A stretch of DNA of 23,781 nucleotides from JBFFXF01 sp041569895. Its GTDB lineage: Bacteria; Planctomycetota; UBA8108; JACQVS01. Below, one piece after another: positions 7,850-16,085 of the stretch. Positions within the stretch are counted from its first letter, which is position 1. Each line of letters begins with the position of its first letter. The stretch is from assembly GCA_041569895.1 (NCBI GenBank), contig JBFFXF010000097.1:1-23781 (forward strand), read 5' to 3'. A model generated the notes under the pieces. That model searched no databases. It had not been told where the DNA came from and saw nothing but the letters and a program-made list of their open reading frames with translations. Both the position numbers and the translations under genes were made by a program.

Positions 7850-9163
7850 TCAGAACGTGGCGGACAGCGACAGGAAGAACCAGTGGGCCTGGGCGCGCAG
7901 CTCGCTGTTGTCGAAGTCGGTGCCGGCGAGCTCGCTCTGCCCGACCTTCTGAGTGCTTCCCACGGCGTACTGGTACGCGACGTCGAGCTGGAACTGCCCG
8001 AAGTCGTGTCCGTATCCGACGCTCACCGTGTGTTCGAGAATTCCCGGCAGAAGCGGAGTCAGGGTCCGATTCGGGACCGGATTGAGATTGTAGATGTAGC
8101 CGAGGCGGAGCACGCCCTCGCCGAGGTAGTGCTCGTAGCCGAGGCGAATGGTGTACGAGTCCCGCCAGTCGAGCGGGAAAACCTCGTTCGGCGTCGTGCC
8201 CGCGAGCGCGTCGAACTCTCCGTTGTCGCCGTCGGAGAGATTGAAGTGAAACTCGTCGAACGCGTCGCTCCAGTGGAACCAGCCGCTCTCGGCCGAGACG
8301 CGACCGAAGTCGAAGCGGTACGACGCTCCGAGCGTCGCCGACCGGGGCCAGCGCAGGCGGAAGTCGGCGTCGTAGGACGCCGTCGGGTCGGTGACGAACC
8401 CCGCGAGAGGGCCTCCCGTGACGTCGACGTCGAAGTCGCCCTCCTGCTTCGTCATCGTCTGTGACACGAACGCCGCCCCGATCGTCAGACGATCGTTCGG
8501 TCGCACCTGGATGCCGAAGTTGCCCGTGACGGCGAACGCGTCGGTGTCGAGGTCGATCCGGGCCGACTGCCCTGCCAGCGGGCCGGCGTTGAACGTGTAC
8601 GGCGCCTTGAACGCAGCCTGGCTGTAGCCGAGGCCGACGCCGCCCCCGATCGAGACGTACTCCCCGATCTTCATCGATATGGTCGGCAGCACCTTGAGGA
8701 GAAGGCCGCTCGAGCGATAGGTCTCCCGGCCGAATATGCCGTGCTCGAGCTTGTAGCGGGTGCCGTAGCCGCCGGGGAACGACGCGCTCAGTCCGAGAAC
8801 GATGGGGAAGGGCGCGTTGGGAACCCTTCCGGCGACCGCCAGCTGCGGCAGATAGAAGAAGTTGCGATTCGAGCGGTCGCTATCGTCGGGATCGCGGTAG
8901 CGTACGTCGGTGAGGAGGAAGTCGCTTCCGTACTCCGCTCGCCAGTCGTCGCCGAGCCATACCAATCCCGCTGGATTATCGTGTATAATGCTCAGATTAT
9001 CCTCATGGGCGGTGTTCGCGCCGCCACGCCCCGAAGACACCGCGCCCAAACTATCCCGGACGACGCCGTTTCCCCGCACGGAAAACGGCCACATCCCGAG
9101 GCAGAGCGCCACGATGAGGGCCACGATTCGCAGTTTCATGTTCATCCCACCCGCACTCGGCAT
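7850..9163 (-). CDS. FadL/OmpP1/TodX-family outer-membrane protein
   Basis: A 437-residue exported beta-barrel protein. A basic N-terminus (KLR) and hydrophobic segment at about residues 11-26 form a signal peptide, with cleavage probably near 31. The mature part begins with the hallmark of the family: SSGRGGANTAHEDN followed by NPAGL. It continues with alternating amphipathic strands and ends in an aromatic residue (SATF), as outer-membrane barrels do. FadL-type channels carry hydrophobic substrates such as fatty acids or aromatic compounds across the outer membrane; the substrate here is unknown. The first ATG has GAGAGG 8 nt upstream and is used, but the ATGs at residues 7 or 9 would give a more typical signal peptide. 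It lies upstream of the histidine kinase gene on the same strand and divergent from the ceramidase-like gene. Its presence implies a diderm envelope. Confidence 0.9.
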   Translation of the reverse strand: MPSAGGMNMKLRIVALIVALCLGMWPFSVRGNGVVRDSLGAVSSGRGGANTAHEDNLSIIHDNPAGLVWLGDDWRAEYGSDFLLTDVRYRDPDDSDRSNRNFFYLPQLAVAGRVPNAPFPIVLGLSASFPGGYGTRYKLEHGIFGRETYRSSGLLLKVLPTISMKIGEYVSIGGGVGLGYSQAAFKAPYTFNAGPLAGQSARIDLDTDAFAVTGNFGIQVRPNDRLTIGAAFVSQTMTKQEGDFDVDVTGGPLAGFVTDPTASYDADFRLRWPRSATLGASYRFDFGRVSAESGWFHWSDAFDEFHFNLSDGDNGEFDALAGTTPNEVFPLDWRDSYTIRLGYEHYLGEGVLRLGYIYNLNPVPNRTLTPLLPGILEHTVSVGYGHDFGQFQLDVAYQYAVGSTQKVGQSELAGTDFDNSELRAQAHWFFLSLSATF

Positions 9164-9383
9164 CGTGAAAGCCTCTCATTGTAAAAAGTACCATCCGGGG
9201 GGGTAACGTCCACCGCATCCCCGTTCCGTTTCACATGATCTGTGGATAATCGCCGTCATTGTGTCAACGGAATGGACGGAATCGTGACCGCCAGGGCCGA
9301 TTCGGCCGCGGGATCGACCGAGCGGAGACGGCGTGGGGAACCGTTGCTCCGTCCGCCCGGTCACGGTTAGCATCGGCAGGATC
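9164..9383. promoter_or_regulatory. Divergent intergenic region, FadL-like / ceramidase-like genes
   Basis: This 220-nt space separates two divergently transcribed genes for exported proteins, so promoters for both should lie here. A TTGACA hexamer is present on the minus strand at 9267-9262, but no good -10 box follows at 16-18 nt. On the plus strand GATAAT at 9245-9250 resembles a -10 box, without a convincing -35. The stretch 9181-9250 is visibly less GC-rich than its surroundings. No exact transcription start is proposed. Confidence 0.35.
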
Positions 9384-10772
9384 ATGCCCCGAACTGTACC
9401 GAATGTTGTCGCCCTCCTCGTCTCGACCGCGCTCGCCGGCGTCGCACTGGGAGCGGACGGGTGGAAGGCAGGCGTCGCGGTGACGGGCATCACTCCGGAA
9501 GAGCCGATGTGGATGTCGGGCTACGGCAGCCGCGACCGGCCGGCCGAGGGCACCCTTCACGACCTGTGGGCGAAGGCTCTTGTCCTCGAGGACCCCTCCG
9601 GGAGTCGCGCGGTTCTGGTGTCGCTCGATCTCGTGGGCATCGACCGCGAGACGTCCTCGTCGATCTGCGAGACGCTCAAGCGCCGCCACGGGCTCGAGCG
9701 CTCGGGCATCGCCCTGGCGACGTCCCACACCCACACCGGGCCGGTGGTCGGCCACAACCTCGGCGCCATGTACTTCCTGGACGCGGAGGGCTGGGAGCGG
9801 GTTCGCCGCTACACCGCGGAGCTGGAAAAGCGAGTTGCCGCGGTGGTCGGCGAGGCAATTTCGTCGCTGGCGCCGTGTCGCCTCGAATGGGGCAACGGGC
9901 AGGCGACGTTCGCGGTCAATCGGCGCAACAACCCGGAGCGCGACGTGCCCGCGCTTCGCGGCGCCGGGAAGCTCGTCGGGCCGGTCGATCACGACGTCCC
10001 GGTTCTCTCGATCCGCGGGCCCGACGGAACGCTGCGCGCCGTGGTGTTCGGGTACGCGTGCCACGCCACGGTGCTCAGTTTCTACCAGTGGAGCGGCGAC
10101 TATCCGGGCTTCGCGCAGAGACACCTCGAGAACGACCGGCCCGGCGCCGTCGCGCTCTTCTTCGCCGGGTGCGGCGGCGACCAGAACCCGCTTCCCCGGC
10201 GCAGCGTCGAGCTCGCCGACGAGTACGGACGGCGTCTCGCGGCGGCTGTCGACCGGGTCCTCGACGCGCCGATGGCCGCGATCGACGGCGACCTGGTGAC
10301 ACGCTACGCCGAGATCCCCCTGCCCTTCGACCGCATCCCGTCGGAGGAGGAGCTCGAGAAAGACGCGAACAACGGCGCGAACCGCTACGTCAAGAGGCGG
10401 GCGCAGCTGCTCCTCGACCGCCTCCGCGACGAGGGCGCGATCGCGCCGACGTATCCGTATCCCGTCCAGCTCTGGCGGCTCGGCTCGGGTCCGCGGCTCG
10501 TCCTGCTCGGCGGCGAGGTCGTCGTCGACTACAGCCTGCGGCTGAAGCGCGAGCTCGGCCCGGAGTCGACCTGGGTCGCCGCGTACGTCAACGACGTCAT
10601 GGCGTACATCCCGTCACTGCGAGTCCTGCGCGAGGGCGGGTACGAGGGCGAGGGGGCGATGCTCTACTACGGCCAGCCCTCGAGGTGGGACGAGTCGGTC
10701 GAGGAGCGCGTCGTCCGCGCCGTGCTGCACCTGTCGCATTCGGCCGGTCACTGGAGCAGCGCGCGCAGATAG
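9384..10772 (+). CDS. Secreted neutral-ceramidase-domain hydrolase
   Basis: A 462-residue protein with a signal peptide (hydrophobic residues about 6-22, cleavage near ALG-AD) and a neutral/alkaline non-lysosomal ceramidase N-terminal domain. Family landmarks are GITPEEPMWMSGYG near the start, the zinc-binding SHTHTGP (H115, H117), YACHATVLS (H227) and AGCGGDQNP at 261-269. True neutral ceramidases cleave the amide bond of ceramides, but this protein is shorter and seems to lack the C-terminal Ig-like domain, so the real substrate may be another amide or ester. It may be periplasmic or secreted. The frame is open from 9333, but the ATG at 9384 gives a clean signal peptide and is used. It is alone on its strand; its last 25 nt overlap the end of the convergent glycosyltransferase gene. 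Proteins with this domain are frequent in Planctomycetota. Confidence 0.85.
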   Translation: MPRTVPNVVALLVSTALAGVALGADGWKAGVAVTGITPEEPMWMSGYGSRDRPAEGTLHDLWAKALVLEDPSGSRAVLVSLDLVGIDRETSSSICETLKRRHGLERSGIALATSHTHTGPVVGHNLGAMYFLDAEGWERVRRYTAELEKRVAAVVGEAISSLAPCRLEWGNGQATFAVNRRNNPERDVPALRGAGKLVGPVDHDVPVLSIRGPDGTLRAVVFGYACHATVLSFYQWSGDYPGFAQRHLENDRPGAVALFFAGCGGDQNPLPRRSVELADEYGRRLAAAVDRVLDAPMAAIDGDLVTRYAEIPLPFDRIPSEEELEKDANNGANRYVKRRAQLLLDRLRDEGAIAPTYPYPVQLWRLGSGPRLVLLGGEVVVDYSLRLKRELGPESTWVAAYVNDVMAYIPSLRVLREGGYEGEGAMLYYGQPSRWDESVEERVVRAVLHLSHSAGHWSSARR

Positions 10773-11602
10773 CGCCACCAGTACCCGGGCTTCGCCGGGC
10801 GCAGCCTCACGGCCTCCCGCATGTGCTGCCGCGCCTTCTCTGCGAGCTCGGGGCCCCGGCAGTGCTTGGCGATGTGATAGTGGATGTAGCCGATCCGCTT
10901 GCGGTAGAGGCTGCGCGGGATGCGCTCTGGGTCGTAGTTCTTGGTGAGGATCTTCAGGAAGTACTCGCGGCTCTCGAGGACCTTGCGGCTGATGCCGCCG
11001 GGGTGGTGGCGGTAGGTGGCGAGCGGCCGGTTGATGTAGCCGACCGGGTAGTCGTGCGACATCCGCAGCCACAGATCGTAGTCCTGCGTCAGCGGGAGGC
11101 TGGTGTCGAAGAGCCCGACGCGGTCGAAGCAATCGCGCCGGATCATCACCGTCGAGGTTCTGATGTAGTTCGCCATGAAGACCTCGCGGTAGACCCAGCC
11201 CGACGGTCCGTGGCGCGTGCGCTCCTCGTACTTGCCCTTCTCGTCCTTGTAGTAGCTCGAGCTGATCAGCCCGTACTCCGGGTGCTCGTCGGCCAGCGCG
11301 AGCTGGACCTCGAGCTTCTCGGGCTCCCACCAGTCGTCGGAGTCGAGAAACGCCACCCACTCGCCGCTGGAGCTGGTGATCCCCGTGTTGCGGGCGGCGC
11401 CGGGCCCGGCGTTCTCCTGGCGGATGAGGCGCACCGAGTCACCGTACTTCTCCTCGACGAAGTCGCCAGTGCCCTCCGGGCAGCCGTCGTCGACGACGAT
11501 CACCTCGCGATCCTCGAAGGTCTGCCGCAGCACCGAGTCGATCGCCTCGGAGATGAACCGCTTCGATTTGTAGGTCGGGATGACGACCGAGACTCGTGGC
11601 AT
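10748..11602 (-). CDS. Family 2 glycosyltransferase
   Basis: A 284-residue GT-A fold enzyme. It starts directly with the nucleotide-sugar binding strand VSVVIPTYKS; D38/D39 lie in VVDDG, the metal-binding DSDD is at 87-90, and the acceptor-side acidic motif QDYDLW is at 173-178. GT2 enzymes transfer a sugar from a nucleotide-sugar donor to a polysaccharide, lipid or protein; donor and acceptor cannot be read from the sequence. No transmembrane segment is evident, and the C-terminal 50 residues are basic and helical. The ATG is supported by AGGGAG a few nt upstream, which overlaps the stop region of the DGQHR gene (7 nt gap). The two are therefore probably translationally coupled. The 3' end overlaps the convergent ceramidase-like gene by 25 nt. 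No other polysaccharide gene is nearby. Confidence 0.92.
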   Translation of the reverse strand: MPRVSVVIPTYKSKRFISEAIDSVLRQTFEDREVIVVDDGCPEGTGDFVEEKYGDSVRLIRQENAGPGAARNTGITSSSGEWVAFLDSDDWWEPEKLEVQLALADEHPEYGLISSSYYKDEKGKYEERTRHGPSGWVYREVFMANYIRTSTVMIRRDCFDRVGLFDTSLPLTQDYDLWLRMSHDYPVGYINRPLATYRHHPGGISRKVLESREYFLKILTKNYDPERIPRSLYRKRIGYIHYHIAKHCRGPELAEKARQHMREAVRLRPAKPGYWWRYLRALLQ

Positions 11603-11609
11603 GCGCTCC

Positions 11610-12737
11610 CTACTGCACGCCGACGTGCTTTGTCAGGCGCTTGCGGATCTTCTCGACTCGCTCGACCTGACCCTTCGCGGCGAAGCGCTCGTAGAAGCCG
11701 TCGCGGCGGAACTCGGAGGTGAGCTCCGACCAGGGCGCGAGCCTCTCGCGCAGGACATCGGACGAGTCGTGGCCGGGATCGAGCTCGTCGAGCCACGCGT
11801 AGCCGACGTCGCCGGCGATGCGGATCAGGGCCTTCAGCGTCACGTCGCGGGTCACCATGTACTTCTTGTTGTCGCCCCACGCCTCCCGGAAGGCGCTGCG
11901 GGCGCCCCGGAAGACGTCGCGCAGGAAGCGGTAGCCCCTCGTCTTGTTCCAGCCGCGGCCGTCCATGAAGAAATCGACCACACCGCGGCGGCCGACGAGC
12001 CGGTGGACCTCGCCGAAGATCTGCGCCTGGTTCGCCCACATGTCCTGCTGCGAGCGGCCGCCGAGCATGTTGATGTGGTACTGGAGCGGCGAGTCCGCGC
12101 TCTCGTAGAGCGCGCGCACGAGCGCCGCGGCGTACTTCTTCTTCGGGTCGGTGCCCCACTCGATGCGCTCGTAGAGGTCGACGAGGTGCGACTTGTTGAT
12201 GCGCGTGTGTGTCGAGTTGATGATCACGAACATCTCGGTCGCGAAGTCGGACGTCTTGCCGTCGAAGATCACGCACGGGATCTCCAGCTCGCGGTGTGCG
12301 TCGTCCTCGCCGAGGTAAAAATGGAGCCCCGCGAGCCGGTGCTGCCCGTCGATGATCAGGAACTTCCCCCGTGGCTCCGAGAGGTATCCGACGCGCTCGT
12401 CGTTGCCCATGCGCCGGAACGGCAACTGCTCCGGCGTGAAGAGCAGGATCGCGCCGGGGACGATCGGCTGCTGCGACTCGTTGCGGAAGAAGTCGCGGAT
12501 CTGGCTGATTTTCCGGCGGTTGAGGCTTCGCTGGAACGCCCGCTCGCTGCCCTCGATCGCCGCGACGAACCGCTCGATGTCGTCCGGCTGCTTCTTCGAG
12601 TCGCCGCCGATCGTCTCCCCCCGGTCGCCGTAGAAGCGACTGACGAAGTGGACCTTCTCCAGCAGCTCCTCGGCGCGATAGCTGACGAAATAGAACTCCG
12701 CGCTCTTCTGGCGCATCCGCATCGCGAGCATGGCCAT
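11610..12737 (-). CDS. DGQHR-domain protein (DndB-like family)
   Basis: A 375-residue protein carrying the signature FLIIDGQHRLAG, with DGQHR at residues 130-134. This defines a family that includes DndB, the regulator of DNA phosphorothioation, and many proteins linked to DNA modification or defence islands. After the motif come further family-like segments (VIFDGK, MFVIINSTHTRINKSH). No dndACDE genes are visible here, so its partner system is unknown. The start is uncertain: ATG codons at residues 1, 3, 6 and 8 are all possible; a GGGGG run just upstream suits residue 1 or 3. It is followed after 7 nt by a GT2 glycosyltransferase and preceded by an 87-nt gap after bioA that contains a TATAAT box, so it probably has its own promoter. 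Family assignment is firm; function is not. Confidence 0.87.
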   Translation of the reverse strand: MAMLAMRMRQKSAEFYFVSYRAEELLEKVHFVSRFYGDRGETIGGDSKKQPDDIERFVAAIEGSERAFQRSLNRRKISQIRDFFRNESQQPIVPGAILLFTPEQLPFRRMGNDERVGYLSEPRGKFLIIDGQHRLAGLHFYLGEDDAHRELEIPCVIFDGKTSDFATEMFVIINSTHTRINKSHLVDLYERIEWGTDPKKKYAAALVRALYESADSPLQYHINMLGGRSQQDMWANQAQIFGEVHRLVGRRGVVDFFMDGRGWNKTRGYRFLRDVFRGARSAFREAWGDNKKYMVTRDVTLKALIRIAGDVGYAWLDELDPGHDSSDVLRERLAPWSELTSEFRRDGFYERFAAKGQVERVEKIRKRLTKHVGVQ

Positions 12738-12807
12738 CCCCCGACCGTGATCCTGGATCGCCGCTCGATCGCGTCGCCGGCGATCAATTCGAACCGCGGA
12801 TCGCGAG

Positions 12808-12813
12808 ATTATA
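12808..12813 (-). promoter_or_regulatory. Candidate -10 box for the DGQHR-GT2 unit
   Basis: A perfect TATAAT on the minus strand lies in the 87-nt gap between the bioA stop and the DGQHR start, within a short AT-rich island in otherwise GC-rich DNA. It would place a transcript start about 60-65 nt before the coding region. No convincing -35 box is seen 16-18 nt further upstream, so this is only a candidate. Confidence 0.3.
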
Positions 12814-12824
12814 TCGAAGGGCGC

Positions 12825-14111
12825 TCAGCCGATCTCGCGAAAAACGTCGGTGATGACGTCGTGGACCCGGTGCAGCTCGTCGTCGGTCATGGCGAGCGGC
12901 GGCAGGACGTAGACGACGTTGCCGAGAGGACGGAGGAGCACGTCCCGCGCGAGGAACTCGCGCGCGAGTCGGGGACCGATGTCGTCGAGGTAACCACCCG
13001 CGGAATGCGGGCGCAGCTCGATGCGCGCGACCAGACCGAGGCACGAGGCGTCGAGCACGTCGGCTCGCCCGGCGAGCGCCTCGAGGCGGGCGCGGTGGAT
13101 CGCCTCGATCTCGCCCACTCGCTCCATGCCGCCGTCGCGCAGCAGGGCGATGCTCTCGAGGGCGGCGGCGCAGGCGATCGGATTGCCGGTGAAGGAGTGT
13201 CCGTGGAAGAACGTGCGGCCGCGATCCTCGCTCAGGAACGCGTCGTACACACGGCCGGTCGTCAGCGTCGCGGCGAGGGGCAGGACTCCTCCCGTGATCG
13301 CCTTCGAGAGACAGAGGATGTCGGGCGTCACCGGCCCGTGCTCGCAGGCGAACAGCTTTCCGGTGCGGCCGAAGCCGGTGAAGACCTCGTCGGCGATCAG
13401 CAGCACGTCGTGGCGATCACAGGCGGCCCGGGCGCCGGCGAGGAACTCGCGCGGCCAGATGATCATGCCGCCCGCGCCCTGGATCATCGGCTCGAGAATC
13501 ACCGCGGCGACCTGGCCGCGCAGTCGCGCGAGGAGGCCATCGAGCTCCTCGGCGCACGCGATCTGCCGCTCCGGTCGCCGCGACGGCTCGAGGACGTCGG
13601 CGAGGCAGGGGTTCGAGACGCGCTCGACGTCGAAGAGCAACTTCGCGAAGACGCGACGGAAGACGTCGACGCCGCTCACCGACATGGCGCCGATCGTGTC
13701 GCCGTGATAGGAGCCCTCGAGCGAGACGAAGCGCGTCCGTCCCGGCTCGCCGCGGTTCTGCCAGTACTGGCACGCCATCTTGAGCGCCACCTCGACGGCC
13801 GTCGATCCGTCGTCGGAGAAGAACACGTGCTCGAGCCCGGGGGGCGTCATTCCGACGAGCTCGCGGGCGAGTCGCTCCGCCGGATCGTGCGTGAAGCCGG
13901 CGAGGATGACCTGGTCGAGCGCCGCGGCCTGCCGGGCGATGGCGGCCGCGATGCGCGGGTTGCAGTGGCCGTGCAGGATCACCCACCACGAGGAGATGGC
14001 GTCGAGGATCGATCGGCCGTCCGCCGTGTGCAGCCAGGCGCCCTCGGCGCGCTCCACGGCGATCGGCGCGGGCGCCGTCGCCATCTGCGTGTACGGATGC
14101 CAGATGGTCAT
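12825..14111 (-). CDS. bioA: Adenosylmethionine-8-amino-7-oxononanoate aminotransferase
   Basis: A 428-residue class-III PLP aminotransferase that makes 7,8-diaminopelargonic acid from 8-amino-7-oxononanoate, using S-adenosylmethionine as amino donor in most organisms. It starts with the BioA-typical IWHPYTQM, has SSWW at 40-43, GSYHGDTIGAMSV at 133-145, the PLP-contacting DEVFTGFGRTG at 241-251 and the Schiff-base lysine K270 in LSKAITGG; FHGHSFTGNP follows near 320. Length is normal for the family (about 430). It is the last gene of the bioBFDA cluster and starts one base after the bioD stop, with GGGAG inside the bioD end as ribosome site, so translation is coupled. No lesion is seen. Assignment is firm from motifs and context. 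Confidence 0.97.
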   Translation of the reverse strand: MTIWHPYTQMATAPAPIAVERAEGAWLHTADGRSILDAISSWWVILHGHCNPRIAAAIARQAAALDQVILAGFTHDPAERLARELVGMTPPGLEHVFFSDDGSTAVEVALKMACQYWQNRGEPGRTRFVSLEGSYHGDTIGAMSVSGVDVFRRVFAKLLFDVERVSNPCLADVLEPSRRPERQIACAEELDGLLARLRGQVAAVILEPMIQGAGGMIIWPREFLAGARAACDRHDVLLIADEVFTGFGRTGKLFACEHGPVTPDILCLSKAITGGVLPLAATLTTGRVYDAFLSEDRGRTFFHGHSFTGNPIACAAALESIALLRDGGMERVGEIEAIHRARLEALAGRADVLDASCLGLVARIELRPHSAGGYLDDIGPRLAREFLARDVLLRPLGNVVYVLPPLAMTDDELHRVHDVITDVFREIG

Positions 14112-14112
14112 T

Positions 14113-14832
14113 TCATGAGCTCCCGGCGAGGCACTTTCCGAGGACGCCGTTGACGTCGAACGCGGCGACCGCGCCCGCGATGGTCCGGCCGTCGAGCCGA
14201 CTCGCCGCCAGCTGGAAGCCGTGCCACCCCGGCTCGAACGGCGGCACTTCCGCGATCACGTCGACCCGCCCCCACCGCTCGATGGCCCTGCGGTTCTCGT
14301 CGTGCGGCGGTCCGTCGAGGGCGACGCCGATCACGTCGAGGCCGCGCGCCCGGAGCGCGTGGATCGAGAGCAGCGTGTGGTTGATCGTCCCGAGCGTGCT
14401 GCGCGCGACGAGCGTGACGGGCAGGCTGGTCTCCTCGATCAGGTCGATCAGCATGGTGCCGTCGTCGTCGAGTGGCACGAAGAGCCCGCCGGCGCCCTCG
14501 ACGACGAGGTTGCGATCCGGCGCGGCGAGCCCGTGCGCGACGAGGTCGCCCAGCACGCGGTCGCAATCGATGGTCACCCCGGCTCGACGCGCGGCGAGGT
14601 GCGGCGACACGGGGTCCTCGAGGTGGTACGACTCGGGCAGCACGTCGACGTCAGTGACCCCCGCCTCGCGCAGCCAGCGCTCCAGGGTGCCGCGGTCGCG
14701 GTCGCTCTCGCCGCCGGTGGAGACCGGCTTCCAGTAGGCGATCGGGCCGGCGTCGCGGTAGCGCATCAGGATCAGCGCGCTGACCACCGTCTTGCCGACG
14801 CCGGTGTCGGTGCCGACGACCCAGAGGCTCAT
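14113..14832 (-). CDS. bioD: Dethiobiotin synthetase
   Basis: A 239-residue P-loop enzyme that closes the ureido ring of dethiobiotin from 7,8-diaminopelargonate, CO2 and ATP. It has the BioD-type P-loop GTDTGVGKT at 7-15, the substrate lysine K35 in YWKPVSTG, VVEGAGGLFVPL at 109-120 (E111) and the RSTLGTINHTLL segment typical of the family. The reading frame is open far upstream, but the ATG at 14832 puts the P-loop at the usual distance from the N-terminus, has GGAG 7 nt upstream and overlaps the bioF stop as ATGA. Its stop lies one base before the bioA start. Slightly longer than the E. coli enzyme (225) because of a short C-terminal extension. Confidence 0.96.
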   Translation of the reverse strand: MSLWVVGTDTGVGKTVVSALILMRYRDAGPIAYWKPVSTGGESDRDRGTLERWLREAGVTDVDVLPESYHLEDPVSPHLAARRAGVTIDCDRVLGDLVAHGLAAPDRNLVVEGAGGLFVPLDDDGTMLIDLIEETSLPVTLVARSTLGTINHTLLSIHALRARGLDVIGVALDGPPHDENRRAIERWGRVDVIAEVPPFEPGWHGFQLAASRLDGRTIAGAVAAFDVNGVLGKCLAGSS

Positions 14833-16049
14833 GTCGACTCCGCGCCGTGCGCGTGGAGCGCCTCGACGACGGCCCGGCAGACGCCGTCGATCTCGTCGTC
14901 GGTGTGATCGGCGTGCACCGAGATCCGCAGCCGCGCCGTGCCCTCCGGGACGGTCGGCGGTCGCAGGGCCCGGACGTCGTGCCCGCGCTCGCGGACGCGC
15001 GCCGCAACGTCGATCGCGCGCGGGCTGTCGCCGACGATGACGGCGACGATCGGGCTGTCGTCGCCGGTGACCTCGATCCCCGACTCGCGCAGGCCGGCGC
15101 GAAGACGGCGCGCGCTGGCGCGCACGCGCTCGCGACGCCAGGGCTCGTCGACGACGACATCGACGGCCGCGCAGATCGCCGCGGCCAGCGATGGCGACGG
15201 CGCCGTGGTGTAGATGAACGTGCGCGCGTGATTGACGAGGTGATCGATCAGCGCCCGCGAACCGCACACGAACGCCCCGCACAGGCCGAGCGCCTTGCCG
15301 CACGTCGCGACGCTCGCGAGCGCCTCGCCCTCGAGGCCGAACGCCTCGACGAGCCCCGACCCGCACGAGTCGCCGTAGACGCCGACCGCGTGCGCGTCGT
15401 CGACGATCAGCAGCGCCCCGGACCGCCGGGCCAGCGAGGCCAGATCGTCGAGAGGAGCGATATCGCCGTCCATGCTGAAGAGCGACTCGGTGACGATGAA
15501 CTGTGCGGATCCCGGGAACGCCTCCGTTCCCGTACCCGTTCCCGTGCCCGTCCCCGTTCCCGTGCCCGTCCCCGTCCCCAGACTCGCAACCAGCTCTCCA
15601 GCCCCACCACCCTCCCCACGCGAGTAAATCACCTTCCGCGCCCGCGCCAGCCGGATCCCGTCGATCAGGCTCGCGTGGTTGAGCGCGTCGGAGTAGACCG
15701 TGTCATCGCGGCCAAGCACCGACGCGAGCAGTCCGACGTTCGCCATGTAGCCGCTGCTGAAGAAGAGCGCCGACTCGACGCCGCGGAAGCTCGCGAAGCG
15801 CCGCTCGACCTCCTCGTGCGCCGGATGGTTGCCGCGCAGCAGCCTCGAGGACGGTGCCCCGGCCGGTCCGTCCTGCGCCGCGGCGGCGAGCCGTTCGCGC
15901 ACGCGTGGGTGGCGGGACAGCCCGAGGTAGTCGTTCGAGGCGAAGTCGACGCCGGACGCCGGCTCGAGACGGCGTCGGAGCCCGGCGGCCTCGCGCTCGG
16001 CGAGGCCGCGCTCCAGCCTTGCGAGGTAGTCGGCGAGGGCACGGTTCAC
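14829..16049 (-). CDS. bioF: 8-amino-7-oxononanoate synthase with (Gly-Thr)9 insert
   Basis: A 406-residue alpha-oxoamine synthase that condenses a pimeloyl thioester with alanine to give 8-amino-7-oxononanoate, with PLP. Landmarks: FASNDYLGLS near 36, SSGYMANVG at 98, DALNHASLIDG at 121, VTESLFSMDGD at 186, DDAHAVGVYG at 217-226 and the PLP lysine K252 in CGKALGLCG. Residues 158-175 are nine Gly-Thr pairs encoded by a hexanucleotide array (15525-15578). They lie just before the conserved FIVTESLFSMDG strand, where other BioF proteins have a short loop; all catalytic residues remain and the frame is kept, so the enzyme is probably active. GTG start with GGAGAG 7 nt upstream. The gene follows bioB by 36 nt and overlaps bioD by 4 nt. 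Confidence 0.96.
   Translation of the reverse strand: MNRALADYLARLERGLAEREAAGLRRRLEPASGVDFASNDYLGLSRHPRVRERLAAAAQDGPAGAPSSRLLRGNHPAHEEVERRFASFRGVESALFFSSGYMANVGLLASVLGRDDTVYSDALNHASLIDGIRLARARKVIYSRGEGGGAGELVASLGTGTGTGTGTGTGTGTGTEAFPGSAQFIVTESLFSMDGDIAPLDDLASLARRSGALLIVDDAHAVGVYGDSCGSGLVEAFGLEGEALASVATCGKALGLCGAFVCGSRALIDHLVNHARTFIYTTAPSPSLAAAICAAVDVVVDEPWRRERVRASARRLRAGLRESGIEVTGDDSPIVAVIVGDSPRAIDVAARVRERGHDVRALRPPTVPEGTARLRISVHADHTDDEIDGVCRAVVEALHAHGAEST
15525..15578 (-). repeat. Coding hexanucleotide array, (GGNACG)9, inside bioF
   Basis: Nine perfect-length hexamers read GGN ACG in the bioF frame and encode Gly-Thr nine times. The only variable base is the third position of the Gly codon, where all four bases occur (four distinct units, mixed order). 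The same hexamer makes up the non-coding array at 18848-18919, so this looks like a coding member of the dispersed array family. Because the unit is two codons, gains or losses of units do not break the frame. Confidence 0.93.
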
Positions 16050-16085
16050 GTTCGGCTCTCCGCCGCGTGGCGGTCGGTGGTTGGC

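Noticed and set aside
7795..7850. Rho-independent terminator after the FadL-like gene
   Set aside because: A run of seven Ts follows the stop on the minus strand, but no adequate stem precedes it; the CCGGC/GCCGG stem nearby lies after the T run and has no T run of its own.
11580..14153. Plus-strand open frame of 857 codons across the DGQHR and bioA genes
   Set aside because: It crosses two well-supported genes and their spacer on the other strand and has no recognisable domain.
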